Assembly: GCF_029784135.1 (NCBI RefSeq)
Contig: NC_073745.1
Coordinates: 51,908,285-51,972,284, forward strand
DNA length: 64,000 nt
Direction: 5' to 3'
DNA from: Toxorhynchites rutilus septentrionalis
Lineage: Eukaryota; Arthropoda; Insecta; Diptera; Culicidae
Below are positions 10,924 to 23,406 of the stretch, one piece after another; within the stretch, counting starts at the first letter, position 1, and every line of letters begins with the position of its first letter. Made by a program: the position numbers and the translations under genes. Below the pieces are notes generated by a model. That model ran no database searches. It was not told the DNA's origin and saw only the letters and a list, made by a program, of their open reading frames with translations.

Positions 10924-12656
10924 ATAAAAATTGATTTCTATCTGTCCGTCTGTCTGATTCTTGTGGACTCGGAAATTACTGAACCGATCAACATGAAAAT
11001 TGGTATGTAGTGGTTTTTGGGGCCGGGGAAGGTTTTCGTGATAGTTTGAGACCCCTCCCCCCTTTCTAAGGTGAGTCTGTCATACAAATTAAACACAAAT
11101 TTCTACATTACCCGGAAATTAATCAAGCATCGTTTCAATTTAGCATATTGAGGTTTCAGGGTGCAATAAATGATTCTATGGCGGTTAGACTCTCCACTCC
11201 TCTCTCTAACGGGGGGCTGCCATACAAATGAGAGTCAAGTTTCTACATTACTCGAGAATTAATCAAGTAAATGAAACCAAATTAGGCATATTGAGGTTTT
11301 AAGATGCAATAAATGTTTCTATGGTGGTTAGACTCTCCATCCCCCTCTCTAAGGGGGGGCTGCCATACATATGAAACTCAAATTTCTACATTACTCGAGA
11401 ATTAATCAAGTAAATGGAACCTAACTTGCATGTGGAGGTTTTAGGGTGCAATAAATGATTCTATAGTAGTTAAATACTCCTCCTCCTCTTTTAGGCGGGG
11501 CTGCCATACAAATGAAACACAAATTTCTGCATTACTCGAGAATTAATCAAGCAAATGAAACCAAATTAGGCACGTTGAGGGTTTAGGGTACAATACATGT
11601 TTCTATGGTGGTTAGACTCTCCACCCCGCTTTCTAAGGGGGGGCTGCCATACATATGAAGCTCAAATTTCTACATTAATCGAGAATTAATCAAGTAAATG
11701 GAACCTAACTTGCATGTGGAGGTTTTAGGGTGCAATAAATGATTCTATAGTAGTTAAATACTCCTCCTCCTCTTTTAGGCGGGGCTGCCATACAAATGAA
11801 ACACAAATTTCTGCATTACTCGAGAATTAATCAAGCAAATGAAACCAAATTAGGCATATTGAGGTTTTAAGATGCAATAAATGTTTCTATGGTGGTTAGA
11901 CTCTCCACCCCCCTCTCTAAGGGGGGGCTGCCATACATATGAAGCTCAAATTTCTACATTACTCGAGAATTAATCAAGTAAATGGAACCTAACTTGCATG
12001 TGGAGGTTTTAGGGTGCAATAAATGATTCTATAGTAGTTAAATACTCCTCCTCCTCTTTTAGGCGGGGCTGCCATACAAATGAAACACAAATTTCTGCAT
12101 TACTCGAGAATTAATCAAGCAAATGAAACCAAATTAGGCATATTGAGGTTTTAAGATGCAATAAATGTTTCTATGGTGGTTAGACTCTCCACCCCCCTCT
12201 CTAAGGGGGGGCTGCCATACATATGAAGCTCAAATTTCTACATTACTCGAGAATTAATCAAGTAAATGGAACCTAACTTGCATGTGGAGGTTTTAGGGTG
12301 CAATAAATGATTCTATAGTAGTTAAATACTCCTCCTCCTCTTTTAGGCGGGGCTGCCATACAAATGAAACACAAATTTCTGCATTACTCGAGAATTAATC
12401 AAGAAAATCAAACCAAATTAGGCATGTTGATGATTTAGGGTGCAGCTAATGTTTTTACGGTAGTTAGACACTCCACCCCGTCTCTCTAAGGGGGAGCTGT
12501 CATACAAAATTCAACGGGGTCGATTAGAAGATCAATCAATGAACAGTTCTGTGATTGGACCCATGAACTTGCTCATAGTAAGAAAACGGAATGTTTGAAG
12601 GTATTGATAACAAAAAACAAATTTTTGGCGGGACGAAGTTTGCCGGGTCAGCTAGT
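10924..12656 (+). mobile_element. Helitron-like element carrying a tandem array
   Basis: The 5' side begins TATAAAAATTGATTTC and continues with TCTGTCCGTCTGTCTGATTC, as in the element at 24,843. The 3' end is TTTGCCGGGTCAGCTAG followed by T (12641-12656), homologous to the hairpin-plus-CTAG end at 4885. Between the two lies a tandem array (separate entry). A short sister with the same ends but only one unit occupies 24,843-25,236. No open frame encodes Rep or helicase, so it is non-autonomous. The mariner at 10120-10922 abuts its 5' end at a TA. Confidence 0.65.
11075..12500 (+). repeat. Tandem array, 142-bp monomer in 284-bp dimers
   Basis: The phrase GCTGCCATAC recurs about every 142 bp, at 11217, 11359, 11501, 11643, 11785, 11927, 12069, 12211 and 12353. 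Alternate monomers are more alike: the word with ACATATGAA repeats at 11359, 11643, 11927 and 12211, exactly 284 bp apart. Adjacent 284-bp units are nearly identical, while the first and last monomers are diverged, as expected for unequal exchange acting in the middle. Each monomer contains a C-rich/G-rich pair (CTCTCTAAGGGGGG). Confidence 0.95.
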
Positions 12657-15600
12657 TAAAAATATTATGGGTGACATTGTGTGAAACTGAATACCGATGT
12701 AACATACAAACCGATTACAGTATCTGATTCGAAAAGATTACTCCCTATTCATTTTAGATTAACATCAAACGATAATATGAAACTAACGTTTATTTTTCAT
12801 TTGCCACACGGATAGAATATGCTGCTCATATTATGGAGAATTCTCAATCTTTTCTATCTTTAGAAATTGATCGAAGAAGAGCAGGGAATACCAATTCCCA
12901 ACTAAACGGCGAAGATGGGGCAGTTAAAAACGCACGGAGGAATCATGCTCTGATTAAACTTTTCTTTTCATCTGTTTTTTATCTTTGGAAATCGCTATAG
13001 GTTCCCTTGGAAGCGTGCATTTCTTGGTCCGTTCGTCCTTCTTTCGCGCAGTTTTTCGGATATTCAATTTGATCAAAAGTTTCGCTCATTTTTGCAACGC
13101 TTTCCCGCTCTATGTCCGCACCCATCTTTGATATGTTAAACTTGGTGTGGGTTTGCCAATGAAAGTTTTTAACTGTTTGACCCTCCCGGGGGGGGCCAAA
13201 AGATAGAGAATGGATTCCAGATAGAAACTACCGCACTTGAAGTGATACGATCTGTGATTGAGTTTGTTTCGAGTTTGAACGGAGACAGCAAATTGAATTT
13301 CCTTTTTTTTTGCCTGGGTGATGATTCTGCGTTCAGCGAATGGAGAATGGCTTGGTTTGCAGCAAGTTCGGGGAAAATTTCCTGCGGTGGTCTGTGTTAT
13401 CTTTGCGAAAAATTAAATTGCACCCATTTAACTGAAACAAAAAAAAAGGAATGAAGCACCCTTGCGGGTTTATGGGGTGTAATGAATAAAATGATAAATT
13501 GGTCCTCATCCAATGCTGCGTGGGCCATTTCGTTAGTCTCGAGCAGGAAAAAAACGCTAGGACTTTTCGCTTCAGAACTCAATATACTATTGTATATCAG
13601 AGAGATAATTTCTGCGCGTAACTTACGGCTCGTTTCTCTCCCGACTAATGATAATTTAATTAAAATGATTGCTTTTGGAAGGGGAAAAGCGTTGGTGATG
13701 AACTTGGGTGAATTTTGGGTCACAACAACGATTCTTTTGTTAGTCAAATGATGTATACCTCTTCCAGACACAGATGATGATGGCGATAAATCAGTTCCGT
13801 CGGGTGATGGCGGTCTATCATTGTGTTTGGACCGGTTTTCGCGGGTGGGTTAATCATCTTTCTGCAAAGTCTGCAATAGCAGACAACTCTGTGGAGAAAT
13901 TTTAAAGTTGGCTGCCACTACGCACTGAACTTTGTCCCGAGAGTTTTTCATCCTCTCAACAGCATGCCAAAGGAATCCCCTTCGCAACCCTAAATTGGAA
14001 TTCTTTGCGCTTTCATTTCCTCCTCAATCCACATTCTTCCGGTTCTAGGCGCGCCGCAATGAAGGATAGCGTGGAATTTGTCGCGCTGGTACAAACGCAA
14101 CGTGAGTCCACTTGAAGTTTAACTTTAAACACGCGACAGGAAGTAGCAGCAGCAGCAGCTGATGTTGTTGTTGCTTCTCCGGCACAATCTTGGCTTGATG
14201 CAGCTTGGCGCAAACAAATAAATGCAGTACTAGTTTGAATTTATAACGCCAGTTGACGCGCGACAGAGAGAGGAAGGAAATGAAATTCCTGCCAATCCTT
14301 TCGCTTGGTGATTTCCCAGCTGTGTCCGGCAACGTAAGTGCTTGGGCTTCAGGACAAGGGCAAACTTGAGAAACAATGTTGTTTCGTCAGTGTGCTGAAT
14401 TACATTGTACGAATTTCATTCGGTTTCTTGGGTGAAAATCCCTCTTAATTTCTCTACTGTTCAAACACAATTATCACCAATAATACGTGACAATGTTAAA
14501 ACACGCGCCTGACCAATAAAGTTTCTCGTTTAAGTTCTGTTGATTATTCGCTAGATTCAACAGAGAACTAGCGACTTGAAGATGTGGCGTGTGAGTCTGT
14601 TCGTACGCCGGAGTGTGTGCTGCACTCGATATGGACTTTTCTTGTTCTCATTTAGCTTTAAACATCACATAAAAAGTAATTTTATCTTTCGCATAAGAAC
14701 GGCACCATGCCGATGATGGCAATGGTGATGATGATCGTAAAGCCCTCGCTTGGCCCTCGCGGAAACATTCGGAGGATGGAGGCTTGTATATACATATATT
14801 TATATGCATGTATGTAGGTAATTGCGCAAATTGGTGAGCAGAATTGTGCTTCATCCCTGCTGGGAATGGCTCATTTGATGGGAGTTTTACAATGACTTGC
14901 CGCTGGGGATAATTTGAAATGTAACAACTGTGATCCCGAAAATATTGACAGGGGACGTGGCGACCTCAATGTGATTTGTAGATAAACGTGGACAATTTTT
15001 GACTTCGTTTACTTTCGGCGCATCGACTGGTGTTATTTTGCATTTTGTTGCCCCAATGTTTTCGTGTACACATTTCGTATTTTTCATATTATGTATGTTT
15101 AGCGAATCATTGTTTGTTATGGGGTGGTACTTGAAGCTCAAACCATTGAAAACGCTGAATTCGCCCGAAACAAAATGGCTCTCACTGAAATAAATCGTTG
15201 AACATAACCTAGAGAGATTCCACTACCAAAAAATGAAAGGAATTTTGAACTGTTTAAATGATTTGACGATTATATCTCGTTTCACTTCGCTATCTTTAGT
15301 CTGATACGCCCCATCCAACGACTGTTTATCATCATTCGGTCATCATCATCTGTTAAACACTGGAGGAATGAACAAACAATACCCACCAACCAAACAAAAC
15401 GGCCCTTTTCAGGCCCACCAAATTGTTATCAAAGAGTTTAACGATGTAATTCTTCATACGTATCCAAAATCAACAGATAGCCTAACGGAATCCTACGTCA
15501 ACTATGCGGTCATGTCTCGGACACAACCCTCCTGTGACTTTTTGAACTACGTTTTGCTATTGATTGTTGAATTGAACAAAACAAACTGAAACTACCGAAT

Positions 15601-16080
15601 ATACTCAAATTAATTCGGAGACCAGAACACTTCATCTCACTCTTTTTAACAATCAGCCAAAAATACTAAATAAGTATTTCAATGAAAAATTATGTCGAAA
15701 CCGGCCCATATCCTAAGTATTAGCTTCATATAACTTTATGTTCCCTTTTCAAGCGTTGACAGTCCTCCAGTTTTGTTTCCTTATTATGTTATTTTTTAGT
15801 ACATAACAACCGTTACATTATTGTGTGACTTTACGAGGATACCATCACCATAGTATAATCAATAATAACCAATCAATGATACTAAAGCTAAAATTCTGCT
15901 TCAAAATTTGATTTATAAATTTAATACAGATTTCAATACAAATTTTTTGAGAAAAAAACTAAGATATAAAGTTTTTTTCAGACCAAGAACACAGATTTTA
16001 TCATGGCAACCCTGATGTGATGACGCAAAACAAAGAGGAACAAGCGATGTTCATTGGTTTGAATACATAACGAGACTGAA
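12657..16080. other. Unique-looking region, no gene recognised
   Basis: Short frames only. There is an AGC/GTT trinucleotide run near 14147-14176. Several frames around 13240-13770 and 14000-14330 overlap on both strands without recognisable domains. No paired terminal repeats were seen. Possibly intronic or intergenic host DNA. Confidence 0.4.
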
Positions 16081-16681
16081 AGTTTGCCTTCTTCTTCTTC
16101 TTTGTTTTTAAGAGGCTTTAAACTTTGCAGTTCATTCGCCTCTAACAAGTTTGCCTTAGCGAGATCCACTGTTTATACTCTAGGCAAGTATTCCCCTTCA
16201 TTCTTCCCCTTTTCTTTGTTCACGGAATCCTACGATTTCCCCTTCGTTGCTCGTCGATAAGTTGCTCGTTATTGACAGCTCTGTTCGCACACAAATGGAC
16301 AGAACGAATGTATGGGAAAATGGAAATGCTTAAAGTTTTCATGAATTTTTACCATTTACGAACCAGGGGATCTAATATATAGCATATATAGCATATTAAA
16401 TAAATCTTAGGGAATTTCTGATTCGTTTAGTGTGTAAATCGCCAGATTCCGTTCGCGGCAAAAATAGCTATTAACGTTAACTTTATTTCATGAAAACGTG
16501 ACCTGCTTTTGGCACCCTTAATGAAAAACGTAGTTCTACGTCAAAAAAAAAATGAAAATATGTTTGCATGTTGGTTTAGATTGTTTCAGTTGTAAACACT
16601 GTTAGTGACATTCATGCCAAGTTTCAAAAGTTGTACATATTCGGTGTTTTGTTTTTTCTCTTCTCAATGGAAGTATGTTTT

Positions 16682-17555
16682 TTGACGTGGGACTACGTCT
16701 AACCGGAATATACGGGGGGTAAAATGAAAACCTAAACACAGAACATGCAGGAAAAAATGCAAGATTTCGAATGCTTATAACTCGAACATTTCTTACTGGA
16801 TTGGAGAGATGTTTGCATCACTTGATAGGGAATATTTCTACGCATCTATCGCAATTAATAAAATGTTATTTTTCATTAGATAAACAATTGAAAAACTGTG
16901 AAATGTTGAGCGTTATCTAAACGCCCTAACTGCCTCGTTTTGATTGGCCCGATTTACGGTTTCCCCAACACGACCATCAGAACCAAGCAGCCTTGTGGAA
17001 ATCGGCATTGCAAATATATGAAAGTATGGGGACTTTTGTTCTCACTGAAATATGTTCCCTAACACGGACTTCAAAACCAAGCAGCGTTGGAGAAATCGGC
17101 ATTGAAAATACATGAAAGTAGGGGGACCTTTTGTTCCCACCGAAATGTGTTCCATAACAGAGATTTCAAAACTAATGTGCCTGGGGAAATTGGCATTGCA
17201 AATTCATGCAGGTCGGGGGTATTTTTGTTCTATAGAAGTTGAAGTTTTTGAGAGATGCAAACTTCAGGGGTAAAAGTAAAATAAATAATCGTTTGATAAT
17301 TCTGCCGTTCACATATTTTGTCCTAGGCATCATACCAAATGTAAAAGGACTGTCATTAAATTTACTTGAATCGAAGAACATAATCTATCACAATGCATGA
17401 CTCGACTTTACATAGCCTTTGTTCAACCGTTTTACTTACATTTAATATAGTTGGGAAATTGTTTCATTCAATCAAAAATTTAAACAATACAAACAAATGA
17501 TTGCTAAGCTAAGATAGTCCCACGTCAACCTTGCGGTTATATCATGGATATAACC
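16682..17555 (+). mobile_element. TTGACGTGGGACTAC-ended element with outer hairpin
   Basis: Inverted ends TTGACGTGGGACTACG (16682) and TAGTCCCACGTCAA (to 17528). Just outside the right end is linker CCTTGC and a 21-nt hairpin at 17535-17555 (GGTTATATC / GATATAACC). The interior is closely related to 61351-62095 (for example 'CCCGATTTACGGTTTCCCCA'). No transposase frame was recognised. The hairpin always sits beyond the same end. Confidence 0.75.
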
Positions 17556-17870
17556 CATTCAGGGTTATTTGTTCAAAACATAAAACTTATCGCTACTTTG
17601 TTCAATGTCCATCGGAAGCCATCGGAAGCCACAACCTTGACCCATCTTGCAGGCAATACACGAATTTCGGGCTGGTAGATTGTTTCGTTGTTATGAAAGG
17701 TTCCAGGTTATCAAGTCAATATTCGAGGAATATCTGAGGAATATGATGAGTGAGGTAGAACCTTCAAGATCTTTCTAGATAATTATTGACAGTTCCTTTA
17801 ACATGTGGGCTGGCATTGTCGTGCTGTGAAATTATCTTGTCGAATGTATTCTACCATTCTGGTTGTTTTG
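17545..17870 (-). pseudogene. mariner transposase C-terminal relic
   Basis: On the minus strand, near 17,830, a frame gives SQHDNASPHVKG, matching the catalytic QHDNARPH block of mariner transposases. A second frame gives KVLPHSSYSSDIP, matching LPHPPYSPDLAPSDYHLF but without the last catalytic Asp intact. A third stretch near 17,620 gives WVKVVASDG, like the C-terminal RWxKCVxSDG. At least two frameshifts and a stop separate the blocks. It is much older than the mariner at 10.1-10.9 kb and belongs to a different subfamily. Confidence 0.65.
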
Positions 17871-18779
17871 ACGTAGATTTACGTCTATCAGTGAAGCGTC
17901 TATCGAATTAGAAAACAGGACACGTTTTTATGAAATCAAGTTAACGATAATAACTATTTTTGCATCATACATCAGCAAGCCGTGGAATAAAGGTGACGTA
18001 TAATTTTCAACATAAGGAATATTTCAGATTTTCTTCGTGATTATTTTTTCCCGAAGACATTTCAGCGTTTTCAAAACTTTTCCCGGAAGAAATAGTGAAG
18101 ATATACGATTTTTTCATCCTCAAATATTTTTCGGTGTGTGAAGCTTTCCGCTGTATTGAACCTTGGAACAGGATTTCTGAAGATCTCCTGCCACTGGAAA
18201 ATATAAAGCATCTAAGTTTTTGTTTTGTTTTATTCTATTTATCTGTTTCTTTATTTCTTTTTTGACGTAGAACTACGTCTTTCAGGAAGGGTGCCATATC
18301 AGAAAACAGGTCTCGTTTTTGTGAAATAAAGTTAACGTTAATAACTATTTTCACAGCGTACAAATTCTGATACTTTGCACACCAATAGAATCAGAAATTC
18401 TCTAAGATTCGTTTGATATACTATACAGTATGATCCACGAATGCCTAAACAGTTTAAATTAAGGAGAACAGGAAGCATTCTCATATTCCCATACATTTGT
18501 TCTGCCGATTTGTGTGCATTCCCGAACAGAGCTGTCAATAACGAGCAACTGATACACTCGTTTCTCTCCTTTTTTCAACATATTTGGTTTAAATAAGCCA
18601 TCCGCGATTTGAAGCCACACGACTGGACAACATCGTTGCTGGACGAGCTGAACGACGAGGGATCGAGTGCCTTTCTCAAAGCAATGAGGGTGGAGGTGTA
18701 GTGCAGGAGTAGGGTAAAGTATTCCAAGGGCCTTTCTCAAGGCTAGAGGCGAATGAACTGACGAAGTTTAAAGTCTCTA

Positions 18780-19840
18780 TAATACAAAACTTGGCTTGAA
18801 CCTGATACCGCACCACTTCTCGTTTGGTGATCATCGAAGTAACATGGTTGCCACAGAATGTCGAACGGAAAGGGATTGTTTTATTGTCGGGTGAAGTAGG
18901 AGTATTGAATAGAGTTTCTTTCCACAAGGGCCCTTCTCGGGGCTAGGATTATTACCTCTTCCCACTAACAACTATCCCTTCCATGATAATCGCTAGGGAA
19001 CCACGCTATAGAGGCAACCCTTCTGGCCTTCAGGCGGTGATTATTATACTAACATTCCTTCCCTTCCCTGGTGACTGTAAGGACGTGGCCGGCGTCGTTA
19101 TTGACCATTTGAAGCTTGAATCACCGAATATTGCACAACGAGAATGATTTGTTAGTCCCAAGCGTCATTCTGTGTGTTCTCTGTGCAATTTGGTTGGTGC
19201 AGGTCAATCACGGAGAGCAACCACGAAGTGTACAGTCTACCCAAGCTCAAGCTCAAGCTCAACAAGGGCCCTTCTCGGGGCTAGAGTCGGAAACCAAAAA
19301 TGGAATAGAATGAAAACACAGATGCGAGTGAGCTAGCATAACACAACGAGCGGATATCATTCATGGCAAATGCTGATTTCACACACATACACACACAGCT
19401 CGATACAAGGAGGGGAAGCCCTCCGTAACGAGGTGTGCCACGACAAAGAAAAAAATATATATACACATAATATATATTTATATGTGTCACGATGTTCGTG
19501 GTCGAACTCCACCGAAACGGCTCGAACGATTTTCAAGAAATTATTCACAAGAACCTTGGCATGAGAATAGGACGTAAACTATATATTATATCAATAAGGT
19601 ACCAATTACCATATGTTTAATACCGATTAGGGTGGCCCTATGCAAAAAATTCTGAATAATTTTGATTTCTATTTTTCCTCAAATTTGGCATAAAAATGCA
19701 TATAACCTCAAAGGTTCACCCCCGTCTCCTACTTTTTAACGCGCTTTTAGTATTTTGGTATAAATAAAATAAAATAAAAAAAATTCTAAAATTCGATCCG
19801 TAGTTTGTTTTTCAAAGAGAGCGAATTTATTTACGTTGTT
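18780..19840. other. Region with GGGCCCTTCTCGGGGCTAG repeats
   Basis: The word CAAGGGCCCTTCTCGGGGCT occurs near 18,925 and 19,263, with a diverged form near 18,726. A short (AAGCTC)n-like run precedes the second copy (19,241-19,262). No protein domain was recognised. Confidence 0.5.
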
Positions 19841-19842
19841 AA

Positions 19843-20223
19843 ATGACAGATGACATTAAGTTCACTTCATTGAACACATTCACATGCGCCAATAACCTTA
19901 ATTCTGTTAAAGCCATGAGTATTGCCAGCGAGCTGGAAGACTTTTTGAATAAACATAATGAATTCTTGAAATTCTTCATATCATACATGCTCGGTTTGCA
20001 GGGTGACGGTCCCGTTATTTTCATCAATTCTAATATAACACCGACTGGAGAACACATGTATACATTCAATGCGTATGTTGTCGGATACATTGCTGGAGTC
20101 ATGGTAGGCAACTGCACAGTGACGCGAGAATTTGTGATTCTAAGAAGAAACAACAATCTGGAGTTTATCGTTGACACCCACCGTTCAATCGACACTCTCC
20201 ATCTACTTCTTCAATGGTACTAA
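19843..20223 (+). pseudogene. Helitron Rep/helicase, N-terminal domain fragment
   Basis: A 126-residue open frame resembles the Helitron-like N-terminal region found before the Rep (HUH) nuclease in animal Helitron proteins. Matching features are an LEDFLNKHNEFLKFF helix, PTGEHMYTFNA (family pattern PTGEHxxRYNAP), an AGVMVGN strand and FVILRRNNNLEFI-DTHRS followed by a decayed DALQYP-like segment. Only ~120 of the usual >1,300 residues remain; the nuclease and helicase are absent. An overlapping minus-strand frame is a shadow. The Helitron-derived DNA that follows fits a Rep-bearing parent. Known family features are recalled; homology is inferred by eye. Confidence 0.7.
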
Positions 20224-20239
20224 TGTTTCTAATGTTCCT

Positions 20240-21955
20240 AACGTTCACCATCTCAACGTAGAATGAATTGCGAACGATATAGAGGTAGAGAGCGAACGAC
20301 TGCGATTGTAAACAATCAGAAGCGGTGTGAGGTCATGAGCAACGCCGACGCAGCCTTCGATATTGCCAGGTCCAAACACATGCATTGTCATGATATTACA
20401 AAACGTGTGTTCATACAAAAAAAAATTAATAAAATGTAGAATGAGATTCATTACAACGTTACATGAATTTGGTTCCACACCTTGCTGAATTTATTCGGCT
20501 GGATGGCAAAATTACAAAAATTTAGGATTACCTCATACAAAACAAACATGAAATATGGCTCTATTGTGTAGCAGAGTAATACATTCTATACAGGTATCTT
20601 GAACGAGAATAGTCTCTTATAATTATTTTATATTCTGAATGATATTTTGGTTGAAATGCAAGAACATCATTTGATGAATAGTTAAGTTAGGGTCAGGACT
20701 ATTCAGGTCAGGTGATTGGACCTTCAGGTCAGGTGATTGTTCGATATTGGTCAGATGATTGATATTGTTATTGGTTCATGACCGTGCGGTAATCTAAAAC
20801 TTTTATAGCCTTGCATGGCAGATGGAAAATATATAATGCATTTTGTTAAAGATTTCACCAACGACACGACCGCAACCTTAGGTGGATGTCCAATGTGTCA
20901 ACGACTAAAAACTGATAAAGACAGACAATCATTCATGAAAATTAACACACATACATTGACATGGAAAATCGTTCGGCAGTGCCATATTCGCTTCAGCTGA
21001 GCAAAACATTCAATGTGTAGCATACGCATGAATCATCCGACGATCATTTATGACTTTATGACTTAGTTGGACTTTTACACCCATATAGTTTTGGAACGAA
21101 ATCAGTTCATTTCCTAGACATGTGCTTGCTAACATTATTCTGTTTCAATCGACATACTGATTAAGGCGGAACAATGACTGTGAGTCATGTTGATTATTTT
21201 TCAATCATCATAAGTAAAGCTGACGCATAATTGCAGCGCAGCGTGCGACACATACTTTACGACCATACGCGAGCGTAATAAACTGACCCACTTTACGACC
21301 GTGCGCGTATACTCGATGTAAACATAACAAACACGCGCCGAGCAAACCAAACTTCTATGTTTATGTTTATGTTCATTTCTTTTACTAACTTAGAATAAGG
21401 AAACGGAAATGTAAGAAATGATAAAAACCTTGTGAGTCGAATAAAGAGAGTGCAGTAGTGCAGTCGAACAGTAGAGTTCAGAACGAAGACGGAACGTGTT
21501 GTTCTTACCGATGACAAAGTCCGTTGGCGGGACCGATGCCTTCAGATCCGCCGCTTGGCGACCGTTCAGATTCCGCCACTAATGCTCATATGAATGTTGA
21601 GTTCTGTGGTTCGATGAAGAGCAACAAATACATTTGCAACAACGAAATTTATTTTGATATTCTTCATTAAATTTGTCTACTTTACGACAAAAATATATTC
21701 CTTTTTTCACTTCAGATTCGTTAATAAAATACATCGGGAATGGAATACCAAGAATGGTTTGTGTTTTTTTTTTCAATCGTCATCGACTTAGCGCTCTATT
21801 CCTCGGTATGTCAAACACAAGAGGAACGAACGTTTCACGTATATGTTGATCGTTAAAACGTTTAAACACACTTACAATACATTAGTTATTTTTTATTTAA
21901 CAACCAACATATTCACTAGAAATATTTTTTATGGCAAAACGACGGACTCAATTAC
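20240..21955 (+). mobile_element. Helitron-derived non-coding DNA, plus strand
   Basis: Blocks at 20,280-20,360 (ATGAGCAACGCCGACGCAGC) and 21,573-21,650 and the 3'-proximal part at 21,860-21,955 correspond in order to the minus-strand element at 4885-6400 and to 48.8-49.06 kb. The terminal CTAG has decayed to CCTGG. A degenerate ~20-bp direct repeat (TTCAGGTCAGGTGATTG) lies at 20,700-20,750. Confidence 0.5.
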
Positions 21956-22129
21956 CTGGATTGTTGACTTTTTTTAACTCCGGTTCATTGAATCCTCCGA
22001 ATAATCGAATTATAAAAAGATGAATTTCCTCTCGGTAAACGTAATTATGATTTGCACTCATTTATTAAACGGTTTTATCTTACTTGGCCCGTTTATATGT
22101 TTGTGACTTTGTAACATTGTCTGTAGCGC

Positions 22130-22955
22130 TGTACCACATTAATAGAAATTTAACCCCCTTCCTATCGACCGATTGATCTGAAATTTGGAACACAGCTTTA
22201 TCTCTGGTGTCATTATAAAACTGCGTATTCCATTATCTTGAAAATCCAAAATGGCGCCCGCTACAAAATGGCGGATTACGTATTTTCTCAGAACTGCTTC
22301 AATGTGGGTATCAGAACATAGTAGATCATATAAAATCAGAATCCAAGATGGCCGCAGTCCACAAACAACAAATTATTTTTTAAATGGTTTCATTCAGATT
22401 GACCTGTTTGTGTGTATGCTTGAATGTTTGTAGTGTTGTTCCACATGAATAGAAAATTGACCCCGTTCCTGTTGACTGATTAATCTGAAATTTGGAGGAC
22501 ACCTTTAATTCTACTGTCATTATAAAACTGCGGATTACATGATCTTGAAAAATTCAATTTAGCCGTCGCTAAAAAATAGATGAATGACTTGACTCGGAGA
22601 ATACACTACATTATGAATAACATAAATTCGAAACTCCGCTCCAACACTCCAACATACATACAAACAGGGCAAGCTGAATGAAACAATTAAAAAGTAATTG
22701 TTTATTTGGGAACTGCGGCCATCTTGAATTTGGATTTTTCATGATCTACTGCGTTCTACCAGTCGAGTACTTTCATTTGATACCCACATTGATGGGGTTG
22801 TGACAAAATATATATGACGCCATTTTGTGGTGGCGGCCATTTTGGATTTGCATTTTTCATAAACAACTGTGTTCTACTAGTCAATCCCTTCCATTTGATA
22901 TCCATATTGATGGGGTTCTGAGAAAAAATGTAATTCGCCATTTTGTAGGCGAAGT
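22130..22955. mobile_element. Foldback-family element
   Basis: Two inward arms are reverse complements around ~22,620: CAGCTTGCCC-like and GGGCAAGCTGAATGAAAC blocks, then AAGATGGCCGCAG versus CTGCGGCCATCTTG, then ACCCACATTGATGGGG subrepeats. A ~130-bp subunit (AAATGGCGG / TTTTCTCAGAAC / CCATCAATATGGG) is repeated within each arm. No transposase is encoded. Relatives: 1-96, 46.0-46.45 and 55.5-57.3 kb. Confidence 0.7.
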
Positions 22956-23406
22956 TGTTCTAACTATTTCCTACTCAACCCGGTCAGAGAGCTTCGATTA
23001 ACGTGGAGCTCTCTTTTTTTACCGTATCCTTGAGGATTCGTCAAATAATTGAGAGTTACTTGATGTGATTCCCAATCTGAGGAGCAATCTCTCTAATTAC
23101 ATCATTTTCTTGGTGAAATGCATCGATTTATCCTTTTTCTCTATCCGTGAGCACTTTTCCTTTCGGCATTTTCCAGATTTATTAATCAAACTAACTAAAA
23201 ACAACTGGAAATGCTCATTCAGGCGATTTGCAACGATCATACACATGATTTATAAACTTAGGTACAGTTTTCTATAAGGAGAATTTAAATTGATGTAGTG
23301 TAATGTAATTATTATGAATCCGGAAAGGTATACCGTTATATTTATTACGAATAATTTTCACTCTGATAATGTGAGAAGTACAAAAATCAAGAAAAATCAG
23401 GCAAAA

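Larger units (their letters stand above)
16112..18776. mobile_element. Long inverted repeat (foldback-type), ~0.45-0.5-kb arms
   Basis: Left arm ~16112-16549 and right arm ~18252-18776 are reverse complements with decay. Shared words include GAGGCTTTAAAC with TTCATTCGCCTCTA, GTTGCTCGTTATTGACAGCT, TAACGTTAACTTTATTTCA and GTAGTTCTACGTCAA. A third copy of the inner arm end lies at 17874-17970. The interior holds a nested element (16682-17555) and a mariner relic (17545-17870). A fragment of the outer arm recurs at 58640-58690. Confidence 0.65.

Noticed and set aside
11075..12500. CRISPR-like array
   Set aside because: Units are 142/284 bp, contiguous and without unique spacers; eukaryotic context.
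19839..20195. 118-codon minus-strand frame
   Set aside because: Shadow of the Helitron Rep-like frame on the plus strand.
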